Source of the DNA: an uncultured Oscillospiraceae bacterium
GTDB taxonomy: Bacteria > Bacillota > Clostridia > Oscillospirales > Oscillospiraceae
Assembly (NCBI GenBank): GCA_947599875.1
Contig: CANQFV010000027.1
Location: 1 to 34,428, forward strand
DNA length: 34,428 nucleotides
Reading direction: 5' to 3'
Shown here: positions 1 to 6,058 of the stretch, one piece after another
Numbering within the stretch: position 1 is the stretch's first letter
Layout of the letters: each line of letters starts with the position of its first letter
The notes under the pieces: model-generated
Told to the model about the DNA's origin: nothing
Database searches by the model: none
What the model saw: only the letters and a program-made list of their open reading frames with translations
Position numbers and translations under genes: made by a program

Positions 1-147
1 AGTTACTACTCTTTTGGGCTACTTCTTTCGCAAATTTTCTCTTATTGCATTCTTGACTTCACACCATTAGACTTTTTAAATTTTGAAGTTTAACTCATGT
101 GCTTTTTGATGCGATGCCTTCCTTCTTTTTGCGATAGATGTGCTGTG
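1..147. other. AT-rich edge region, no gene assigned
   Basis: This stretch lies downstream of the minus-strand GH2 gene. No start-to-stop coding region or clear terminator hairpin can be supported. It holds TACTACT at 4-10 and GCTACTT at 18-24, loosely like the GACTACT motifs in the repeats near 3.8 and 8.5 kb, but the resemblance is too short to call a third copy. A minus-strand reading frame without a start codon runs off the left edge and cannot be assigned. Confidence 0.3.
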
Positions 148-2418
148 TTACGCCTTGTCGATCTGAATAAGCTGGGCGTTGAGGGTCTGAAGGAACCCGT
201 CGGGCAGAAGCCCCGCGGCAAGGCCCATCATCTTCTCCGGCGACATGGCCTTCATCATGTCCCACATACCCTCGCCGGGCTTTATGTCAAAGTTGGTGGC
301 AAGCTTCACGGCCTTGGACACGATGGCGTAGGCCTCCGGGCACGCTGCCATATCCCCCAGGGTGTCGCGGACGGACCACTTGCCCTCCGGGAACTCCATG
401 GGGGCGGTGAGATCCATGCTCCCAGCGGTCTTGAACCAGTTGGTGACGCCCTCAGCCCTTTCTTTGGCCTCCGGCAGAGTGTAGATGTCGGGCTCGTGCT
501 CCACCTTTTCCAGAGTGGCGGTGTCGCACACATCCCCGGCCACAGCCTTGAGGATGTTGAAGCCGTCCTTCAGGGCAACGGTGAACGCAAAGACCTTGTC
601 CGCCTCCTGCTCGCCCACCGGTTCGCCGTTCAGATAGAGCGTTACCTTGGGCTGGTTGGAGTAGACCTTCACCACCGTAGTCTCCCCTGCCCTCTGGGCG
701 TAGCGCTTGCCGCAGAGGTGGACCATGGGTTCGGGATTCCAGTAGGCTTTGTAGATGTAGTAGCTGTCCTTCTTCGTCTTTCTGTCCATGGTGACAAGGC
801 CCTTGTTGTTCCGGCCCGCCACGCCGCCCTCGTTGCGCGCGGCGCACCCGAAGTCGAACATGTTCCACACGTGGCTTGACCATATCCAGGGCCGGTCATG
901 GAGGACCTTCGCCATATGCTCGTGATAGAGCGCCTGGTACTCCTCGGAGTAGTCCTTGCACTTGGGGTCCGGGCCGTGGTAGGTGATGATGCCCTCACAG
1001 CCGTACTCGGAAAGCCCCAGGCAGATATTTGGGTTGACCCTGTGGAAGTTATCCAGCCACGGCCCGTTGTCCTCCATCTTGCCGCCGTACCAGCCGAAGT
1101 AGTGGTTGTAGCTGACCACGTCGGTGATGTGTTGCATGGGCGAGTCGATGGGCGTCATGGAGACCTGGGCGATGGTGGTCAGGCGCGTGGGGTCCAGCTT
1201 GTGGGCCAGGGCGTTCAGCTCCACATGGTTTTCCACCAGCTTTTCGCTGATGCCGCCGATGAGGATCTCGTTAGAGATGCCCCAAAAGCAGATGGACGGG
1301 TGGTTGTAGTTCTGGACGATGAGCTCGGTGAGCTGCTGGACGCAGTTTTCGTGGGCGGCGGGATCCTTGTTGAAGACGGAGATAAAGGGGATCTCCGCCC
1401 AGACTACGAATCCCAGCTCGTCGCAGGCGTCATAGAAATCCTGGGAGTGCTGATAATGGGCGAGGCGGATGGTGTTGGCCCCCAGCTCCTTGATGATCAT
1501 GGCGTCCTCGTAGTGGTCATCGGCGGTGAGAGCGTTGCCTATGTAGAGCCTGTCCTGATGGCGGGAAACACCCCGGAGCGGCGTGGGTACACCGTTGAGG
1601 ATGAAGCCCTTATCGGGGTCACAGCTGAAGGAGCGGACTCCGGCCTTTACCGTGAGCTCGTCATACGCCTCATTGCGGCGCTGGAGAGTGGCGGTGACGG
1701 TGTAGAGGTACGGGTCGTCGGGGCTCCACAGAAACGGGTCGGGGACAAGGAGTTCGATGGCGGTGTCACCGGCGGGCCTGCAGCCGGAGGCCACCTCCAC
1801 ACCGTCCTCGTCCTTAACGCTGTAGAGGACCGTAAAGTTGGGGTCGGGGTTTGTGACAAAGGTCTCGATTTTGAATTTCCCGTCGCCGCACTTCTCGCAG
1901 ACGGTGGGCGTCACCTGGATGCCGGGGCCGCCGTGGTAGTCAAGGTCGAAGTGGGTCGCCGGCACGGAGATGAGGTTGACGCCCCGGTAGAGGCCGCCGT
2001 AGAAGGTAAAGTCGGCGGACTGGGGATACACGCTGTCCTTGTACTCGTTGGAGCAGTTTATCACCAGCAGATTTTCCCCCTCCGGGACGCACAGATCGGT
2101 GACGTCCGCCCGGAAGATGGAGTAGCCGCCCTCGTGGTAGGTCACCTTCTGGCCGTTGAAGTACACTGTGGCCTGCTGGCCGGCGGCCAGGACCTCCACG
2201 TAGACGCGCCCTCCCGGCAAGGGCTGTTTGGGCGTGGGAACACTCCTGGCGTACCAGTAGCTGCCCCGGTCATAGCTTCCGTTCCCGTCATGACCGTCCA
2301 CTGCGTTCCAGGTGTGGGGCAGGTCCACCTCCTGCCAGTCAGACGGGAGTGACGCGGGAAGGCCGGCATTCTTCTGAATGAACCTCCATCCCTTGCTTAA
2401 GTTGATGACTTGTCTCAT
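148..2418 (-). CDS. Glycoside hydrolase family 2 (beta-galactosidase/beta-glucuronidase-like)
   Basis: A 756-residue retaining glycosidase of clan GH-A, predicted cytoplasmic because there is no signal peptide. The order is the usual GH2 one: N-terminal jelly-roll (about 1-155, with the WKF/W-rich start and the RGSYWYAR and FYGGLYRGV motifs), an immunoglobulin-like domain (about 165-265) and a TIM barrel (about 270-590). The likely acid/base is E384 in the GISNE motif and the likely nucleophile E471 in LSEYG. The roughly 165-residue tail (about 590-756) is longer than a minimal GH2; it starts with a beta-sandwich resembling the extra GH2 C-terminal domain and ends in an unrecognised segment. 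ATG at 2418 follows a strong AGGAGGAG site at 2423-2430. It is divergent from the LysR gene, which is the classical arrangement for a LysR-regulated target. The substrate is not determinable; beta-galactoside, beta-glucuronide or alpha-L-arabinopyranoside activity all occur in the family. Confidence 0.9.
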   Translation of the reverse strand: MRQVINLSKGWRFIQKNAGLPASLPSDWQEVDLPHTWNAVDGHDGNGSYDRGSYWYARSVPTPKQPLPGGRVYVEVLAAGQQATVYFNGQKVTYHEGGYSIFRADVTDLCVPEGENLLVINCSNEYKDSVYPQSADFTFYGGLYRGVNLISVPATHFDLDYHGGPGIQVTPTVCEKCGDGKFKIETFVTNPDPNFTVLYSVKDEDGVEVASGCRPAGDTAIELLVPDPFLWSPDDPYLYTVTATLQRRNEAYDELTVKAGVRSFSCDPDKGFILNGVPTPLRGVSRHQDRLYIGNALTADDHYEDAMIIKELGANTIRLAHYQHSQDFYDACDELGFVVWAEIPFISVFNKDPAAHENCVQQLTELIVQNYNHPSICFWGISNEILIGGISEKLVENHVELNALAHKLDPTRLTTIAQVSMTPIDSPMQHITDVVSYNHYFGWYGGKMEDNGPWLDNFHRVNPNICLGLSEYGCEGIITYHGPDPKCKDYSEEYQALYHEHMAKVLHDRPWIWSSHVWNMFDFGCAARNEGGVAGRNNKGLVTMDRKTKKDSYYIYKAYWNPEPMVHLCGKRYAQRAGETTVVKVYSNQPKVTLYLNGEPVGEQEADKVFAFTVALKDGFNILKAVAGDVCDTATLEKVEHEPDIYTLPEAKERAEGVTNWFKTAGSMDLTAPMEFPEGKWSVRDTLGDMAACPEAYAIVSKAVKLATNFDIKPGEGMWDMMKAMSPEKMMGLAAGLLPDGFLQTLNAQLIQIDKA

Positions 2419-2485
2419 TGCTCTCCTCCTTTTATTTGATGCGACAGGGCGCCCGTGGCCTGGGTACTGCCCTTCATTTGGCGAC

Positions 2486-2503
2486 CCCGGACGTGCTTCC
2501 GGG
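2486..2503 (-). other. Short hairpin in the GH2 leader region
   Basis: CCCGGA (2486-2491) and TCCGGG (2498-2503) form a 6-bp stem with a 6-base loop about 70 bases upstream of the GH2 start. There is no T-run, so it is not an intrinsic terminator. It may be a leader structure or chance. Confidence 0.25.
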
Positions 2504-2587
2504 ACTGGAAGGCTCGTCCAGATTCTCTATTTCGCCGATTTTCTGAGTCTATATGGATATTTTAATGTATAAATTGTCCCGAAACAA

Positions 2588-2606
2588 ATAACTTTTTCGG
2601 CGTTAT
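2588..2606. promoter_or_regulatory. Candidate LysR-type operator
   Basis: ATAAC (2588-2592) and GTTAT (2602-2606) form a perfect inverted repeat with a 9-base spacer, in the space between the divergent GH2 and LysR genes. LysR-type boxes are typically interrupted AT-rich dyads in this location. The site lies upstream of the LysR -10 element. This is inference from position and symmetry only. Confidence 0.35.
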
Positions 2607-2629
2607 CTATATACAAGCAGGAATGGATG

Positions 2630-2638
2630 TGATATACT
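2630..2638 (+). promoter_or_regulatory. Extended -10 promoter for the LysR gene
   Basis: TG-A-TATACT at 2630-2638 is an extended -10 element. The -35 position (TATACA, 2610-2615, 17-base spacer) is weak, which is usual when TGn is present. The start of transcription would be near 2645, giving a short leader with a GGGGGA ribosome site before ATG 2666. Confidence 0.45.
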
Positions 2639-2665
2639 GGAAAAAAGGCAGAAGGGGGACGGATC

Positions 2666-2950
2666 ATGAGCTTCACACTGACAGCCATGCGGTATTTTGT
2701 AGAGGTGGCGCGATGCGAGAACGTCACCACTGCGGCGGCACAGCTATACACGGCCCAGCCGAACCTCAGCAAGAGCATCTCCGGCCTGGAGCGCTCCTTG
2801 GGCGTGGAACTTCTGCGCCGGGACGGGCGCTATGTACGGCTTACCGACGCCGGGAAGCTGCTCTACCGGGAGTGGTCCCAGGCCCTGGAGCAGATTGATC
2901 GGTCCGTCCTTCAGGTACAGAAGCTGGAGGAGCGCGTACCAACGGCGTGA
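2666..2950 (+). CDS. LysR-type regulator, N-terminal DNA-binding fragment (frameshifted)
   Basis: A 94-residue open frame that holds a complete LysR winged helix-turn-helix (about residues 2-61; the AAAQLYTAQPNLSKSISGLE segment is the recognition region) and the start of the linker helix, then ends at TGA 2948-2950. The effector domain follows at once in the -1 frame (2947-3549). Together the two pieces make about 294 residues, the normal LysR length. Inserting one G after GCGCG near 2934 would give a continuous linker reading E-R-G-T-N-G-V-T-I, so a one-base deletion (real or an assembly error) is the simplest explanation. If expressed as is, the fragment could bind DNA without effector control. 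It is divergent from the GH2 gene, its probable target. Confidence 0.8.
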   Translation: MSFTLTAMRYFVEVARCENVTTAAAQLYTAQPNLSKSISGLERSLGVELLRRDGRYVRLTDAGKLLYREWSQALEQIDRSVLQVQKLEERVPTA

Positions 2951-3549
2951 CCATAGGCATTCTGGAGGGGATGGGCATCGCATCCGGTGCGGCGGAGCGG
3001 TTCAAGGAGCTTCAACGGCTCAGCCCCGGTGTGACGATTCGGCTGGAGCGCGGGGACCTGAAGCACATCTGGCGGGAGTTTGAGGCGGGGAGGTACGATC
3101 TCATCGTCACCAGCGAGCTGCGGCAGTTTCCCCGCGCCGTGCCGCCCTCTTGCGTCAGGCATGTGGCGGACACGTGCCCGGGTGTGGCTGCCATCAACAG
3201 GGAGAACCCTCTGGCCGGATACAGCGCCCTGACGCTGTCCATGCTCCGGGAGGAGAGCTTCGTATCCCTGTCCAGATCCTACTCGCCGGAGGGGTACGCA
3301 ATTTTGCGGGAGGCGTGCCGGCAGGCGGGCTTTGAGCCCCGAGTAACCCAAGAGGCGTCAACCTTCGAGACGCTGATACTGTATGTGGAAATGGGCGTTG
3401 GCGCGGCCATACTGGGAGAAAACAACCGCCTCGCCATCGATTCCAATATCCGTCTCATCCCCCTGAAGGATATCCGATTCGACACGGTGGTCTATTGGCG
3501 CGCCGGCCCCCTCTCCCCTGCTGTGCGCACGATCATAAGCCTTCTATAG
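2947..3549 (+). CDS. LysR-type regulator, C-terminal effector-binding fragment (frameshifted)
   Basis: A 200-residue frame that begins at a GTG overlapping the TGA of the preceding fragment (GTGA). It holds the periplasmic-binding-protein-like LysR substrate domain: the opening VTIGILEGMGIASG strand-helix, the GRYDLIVTSE hinge region and the late ETLILYVEMGVGAAILGEN motif are all typical. No ribosome site of note precedes the GTG, and a LysR effector domain alone has no known role, so it is most likely the second half of a broken gene. Translational coupling through the GTGA overlap could still make a separate polypeptide. Confidence 0.75.
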   Translation: MTIGILEGMGIASGAAERFKELQRLSPGVTIRLERGDLKHIWREFEAGRYDLIVTSELRQFPRAVPPSCVRHVADTCPGVAAINRENPLAGYSALTLSMLREESFVSLSRSYSPEGYAILREACRQAGFEPRVTQEASTFETLILYVEMGVGAAILGENNRLAIDSNIRLIPLKDIRFDTVVYWRAGPLSPAVRTIISLL

Positions 3550-3617
3550 CCCCGCCCGCCGGAGGAATTATGGGACATAATCAAAACGGGACACGGGATA
3601 TCCATGCCGTCAAAAAA

Positions 3618-3639
3618 TCTCTCTCAAAAATCTGATTTG
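3618..3639 (+). repeat. CTCTCT/CTGATTTG repeat, copy 1
   Basis: A 22-base segment that recurs with two mismatches at 8432-8453 and, shortened by one base and more diverged, at 3969-3989. Copies 1 and 3 (8432-8453) are both followed by CTTGAAATT, so they share the -35 region of a tRNA-type promoter. Confidence 0.6.
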
Positions 3640-3642
3640 CTC

Positions 3643-3671
3643 TTGAAATTTCAGTGTGAATCTGTTATATT
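3643..3671 (+). promoter_or_regulatory. Sigma-70-type promoter of the tRNA-Arg relic
   Basis: TTGAAA (3643-3648), a 17-base spacer and TATATT (3666-3671). Transcription would begin near 3678, about 14 bases before the tRNA-like 5' end at 3692, which is the right geometry for a stable-RNA promoter. Confidence 0.55.
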
Positions 3672-3691
3672 ACTTCTTGCGCCAAGCAAAT

Positions 3692-3730
3692 GCGCCCGCA
3701 GCTTAAGCTGGATAGAGTGTCAGACTCCGA
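3692..3730 (+). pseudogene. 5' half of a tRNA-Arg (anticodon CCG) gene
   Basis: Starting with the acceptor GCGCCCG at 3692, the sequence gives a D-arm (GCTT / GAGT with wobble pairs, GCTGGATA loop) and the 5' side of an anticodon arm TCAGA with loop CTCCGA, as in bacterial tRNA-Arg(CCG). After the anticodon the match stops: no TCTGA partner strand, no T-arm and no GGGCGC acceptor partner follow. It has its own promoter. The break at the anticodon loop is what a past tRNA-targeted integration or deletion would leave. The identification rests on remembered tRNA sequence patterns, not a search. Confidence 0.55.
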
Positions 3731-3790
3731 CGTTTCAGGCGATTGCGTGAGCGATTGTGTCCAAACTCCTTGCGGCTCTACAGGTTACAG

Positions 3791-3860
3791 ATTTGCAGAG
3801 GGTGAATAATTCGCGTCGTTGACTACTGTTCGACTACTAATTTTTGAGAATTTACTACCG
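3791..3860 (+). repeat. Left copy of the ~70-base direct repeat flanking the kinase module
   Basis: This matches 8474-8542 in the same orientation with four substitutions and one indel; positions 3813-3852 are identical to 8495-8534 (40 bases). It contains GACTACT at 3821 and 3832, eleven bases apart, and a degenerate third copy near 3853. A terminator hairpin follows 30 bases later, as one does after the right copy. Confidence 0.85.
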
Positions 3861-3890
3861 CTTGTTTCTCCCCTTTTCCAAAATATTTTG

Positions 3891-3919
3891 GCACGTCGGA
3901 TCAACCGGCGTGCTTTTTT
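3891..3919 (+). terminator. Rho-independent terminator
   Basis: GCACGTCGG (3891-3899) pairs with CCGGCGTGC (3905-3913) with one G-T pair and a 5-base loop, followed by six T. It probably ended the ancestral tRNA transcript. Confidence 0.8.
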
Positions 3920-3968
3920 CAGTCTTCTTTTTGAAACGCGAAACGCGGAGTTCCTTGACGGCAGAAAA

Positions 3969-4008
3969 CCTCTCTTAAAAACTGATTTAGTCGCTAGCAG
4001 GCGGTCCA
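3969..4008 (+). repeat. Partial CTCTCT/CTGATTT repeat plus GCAGGCGGTCCA motif
   Basis: 3969-3989 resembles 3618-3639 and 8432-8453. It is followed at 3992-4008 by CGCTAGCAGGCGGTCCA, which recurs with one mismatch at 8407-8423. In the right-hand region the two elements are in the opposite order, so the flanks look rearranged or tandemly duplicated rather than simply copied. Confidence 0.5.
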
Positions 4009-4016
4009 CGCTCCCC

Positions 4017-4045
4017 TTGACAAGCTTAGCCCCGATTTGTATAAT
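4017..4045 (+). promoter_or_regulatory. Full-consensus sigma-70 promoter of the lipoprotein/kinase operon
   Basis: TTGACA (4017-4022), a 17-base spacer and TATAAT (4040-4045): both hexamers are perfect. The start would be near 4052, leaving a ~36-base leader to ATG 4088. No operator-like dyad is visible, so strong constitutive expression is expected. Confidence 0.8.
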
Positions 4046-4087
4046 TAAGATGTTTAATTATGTCCTTGCGATGGGGGGTAAGGGTGC

Positions 4088-6058
4088 ATGAATAGAAGGA
4101 TCGCCAGTCTAATCCTGGCCTGCCTTTTGGCCCTGCCGCTGACGGCCTGCGGCGACGCGACGGCCGATTTGCCGGACGGTCCGGTGGATGGGTCCTCAAA
4201 GCGGGTCCCGGTGACCATGCTTTATACGATGGATCTGACCAACTTTGAGGCGCTGGTGGAGCAGGCCTGTCCCGGGGTCGATCTTCAGATCGAGCGCAAC
4301 GCCATGGCCACCATCGACGGGGAGAGCGAGCGCCGTCTGCGCACGGGACACGGCTCTGACATCATCACCACCTCCATGCCCACCGGGGATGTGCGCAGCT
4401 ACGCCATGGATCTCAGCGCCATGGAGTTTGCCTCGGCCTACCAGGCGGGTATCTCCCAGAGTCTGCTCATGGACGGCAAGACCCTGTTTCTGCCCCTGCC
4501 CGGACAGTACTCCGGCTACATCTACAACGCCACCCTGGCCGCCGAGGCCGGGGTGACCGAGCCTCCCGCCAACACCGGGGAGCTTTTGTCCATGCTGGAC
4601 GCGGCGGCGGACCGGGGCCTGGGCGTCGGAAGCGACGGCGTGGCCTTCGCCATCGAGTCCACCGACATAACCACCGTATCCTCCTATCTCGTGGGCACAC
4701 AGATCCCCGACTTTCTGGGCCGGGCCGACGGCATCACCTGGCGGGAGCGTCTCACCCGGCGGGAGGACACCTTCGCCCAAGGTATGGCCCGCTGTCTCAG
4801 TCTGTCCTCCGCCATGGTGGAGAAGGGCTATCTCGACCCCACCCGTCTGAGCAACGCCCGGGGAAACGCGACCCCCGTGGAGGAGCGGATGCTGGACGGC
4901 ACCCTGATGCTCACATACAGCACGGTCCACTTTCTGGACGTTCTGAACGCCAAAAGCGAGCAATATGAGTTCGCTATGCTCCCCTTTCTCACGGCGGAGA
5001 ACAGCCACCCCTGGACTACCGCCGCGCCGGCGGCCTATCTCGGATTGAACGCGGCGCTGGCTGAGCCCGGCAGGGAGAAGGTGCTGGACGCCGCCAAGCA
5101 GGTCCTGACGGTACTGTCCACCCCCGAGGGACAGGCCGCCTTTATCCAGGACTTGGGGGCCTCCCAGTCCTACCTGGCCGCGGAAGTCCCGGTTTACAGC
5201 CAGATCCCCGCGGGGATCGCGGACTGTGTGGCGGACGGGTATGTGTACAACATCCAGTTTCCCGCGAAGCTTCTTAACTACTTTGGCCAGAGCATGGTAT
5301 CCGCTCTCAACGGCAATATCTCCCTGGAGGAGGCGCTGTCCAACGTGGACCGGTTCTTCCTGGAGGGGGACGAGGAGATCGAGTACGACCAGACGCTCAT
5401 CGGCGTTGTGGCGGGGGATATGATCTATGAGGACTACAACGTCCGCCGTCAGGAGACGGGCATCGGGAACCTGGTGGCCGACGCCATCCGGGAGATGGCC
5501 CAGGTGGACGTGGGCTTTGTCAACGGCGGCGCCATCCGGGGCAGTCTCTACGAGGGCAACGTATTCGGCAGCGACCTAGACGTGGTCTGCCCCTATGACA
5601 ACGGCGTGGTGGTGCTGAAGGTGAAGGGGACCGTGATCCGGGAGATGTTGGCCAACGGGTTGACCCTCATCGACCAGGAAAGCGGTATCCCCGGTGGCCG
5701 GTTCCTGAATGTGTCCGGCCTGTGTTACTCCTTCCGGGCCCCCACAGAGCAGAGCCCGGCAGAGCTCCTGGATATCACCCTCCCGGACGGGTCGCCCTTT
5801 GACGAGTCCAAGACGTACACCATCGCGGTGACCTCCTATATGTGCGGCGCGAATGGGTATCTGGACAACAACGGTGACGGCTTCACCATGCTCAACGTAT
5901 ACAGCGACACGGCTCCCCGGGCCAAGGATGTCACTCTGGTACGGGAGACCGGCCAATCCTTCGGGGATGCCCTTCGGCTTTACTTCCAGACCCACAACGG
6001 CGAGGCCATCCTGGCCCAGCCCGAAGGACGCATCAAGGTGGTGAACGGGGATGACTGA
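4088..6058 (+). CDS. Lipoprotein: solute-binding domain fused to 5'-nucleotidase C-terminal domain
   Basis: A 656-residue surface lipoprotein. Residues 1-21 are a signal peptide ending in the lipobox L-T-A-C (Cys21). Residues ~38-420 resemble an ABC-type extracellular solute-binding protein ([22 protein letters not shown] and [20 protein letters not shown] segments). Residues ~430-650 match the 5'-nucleotidase C-terminal domain (as in UshA): [10 protein letters not shown], the NGGAIR motif at 479-484, [13 protein letters not shown] and a late [13 protein letters not shown] segment. The calcineurin-like metallophosphatase domain that does the chemistry in 5'-nucleotidases is absent, so the protein should bind rather than hydrolyse. 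The stop overlaps the next gene by 8 bases, and no permease or ATPase follows, so a role as ligand-binding partner of the hybrid kinase is inferred. The start follows a weak GGGGGGTAAGG site. Domain calls are from pattern recognition. Confidence 0.8.
   Translation: MNRRIASLILACLLALPLTACGDATADLPDGPVDGSSKRVPVTMLYTMDLTNFEALVEQACPGVDLQIERNAMATIDGESERRLRTGHGSDIITTSMPTGDVRSYAMDLSAMEFASAYQAGISQSLLMDGKTLFLPLPGQYSGYIYNATLAAEAGVTEPPANTGELLSMLDAAADRGLGVGSDGVAFAIESTDITTVSSYLVGTQIPDFLGRADGITWRERLTRREDTFAQGMARCLSLSSAMVEKGYLDPTRLSNARGNATPVEERMLDGTLMLTYSTVHFLDVLNAKSEQYEFAMLPFLTAENSHPWTTAAPAAYLGLNAALAEPGREKVLDAAKQVLTVLSTPEGQAAFIQDLGASQSYLAAEVPVYSQIPAGIADCVADGYVYNIQFPAKLLNYFGQSMVSALNGNISLEEALSNVDRFFLEGDEEIEYDQTLIGVVAGDMIYEDYNVRRQETGIGNLVADAIREMAQVDVGFVNGGAIRGSLYEGNVFGSDLDVVCPYDNGVVVLKVKGTVIREMLANGLTLIDQESGIPGGRFLNVSGLCYSFRAPTEQSPAELLDITLPDGSPFDESKTYTIAVTSYMCGANGYLDNNGDGFTMLNVYSDTAPRAKDVTLVRETGQSFGDALRLYFQTHNGEAILAQPEGRIKVVNGDD

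Larger units (their letters stand above)
3550..4087. other. Gene-free 538-base region: tRNA relic, repeats, promoters, terminator
   Basis: No protein gene is supported here. The region holds, in order, a CTCTCT..CTGATTTG repeat (3618-3639), a tRNA-type promoter, a tRNA-Arg 5' half (3692-3730), a direct repeat shared with 8474-8542, a rho-independent terminator, a second partial CTCTCT..CTGATTT repeat followed by a GCAGGCGGTCCA motif, and a consensus promoter reading into the lipoprotein gene. It is clearly more AT-rich than the flanking genes. Confidence 0.6.

Noticed and set aside
1-147. A third copy of the flanking direct repeat or an integrase remnant
   Set aside because: Only short TACTACT/GCTACTT similarity and a startless frame at the window edge; not enough to support either call.
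898-2352. 484-codon plus-strand open frame antisense to the GH2 gene
   Set aside because: It lies wholly opposite a well-conserved enzyme with catalytic motifs; its own product has no recognisable motif. High GC at third positions leaves few antisense stops.
3692-3790. A complete tRNA gene
   Set aside because: Only the 5' half up to the anticodon matches; anticodon 3' strand, T-arm and acceptor partner are missing.
3819-4091. 90-codon plus-strand frame across the repeat, terminator and promoter
   Set aside because: It spans a rho-independent terminator and a consensus promoter, begins inside the repeat and has no plausible ribosome site.
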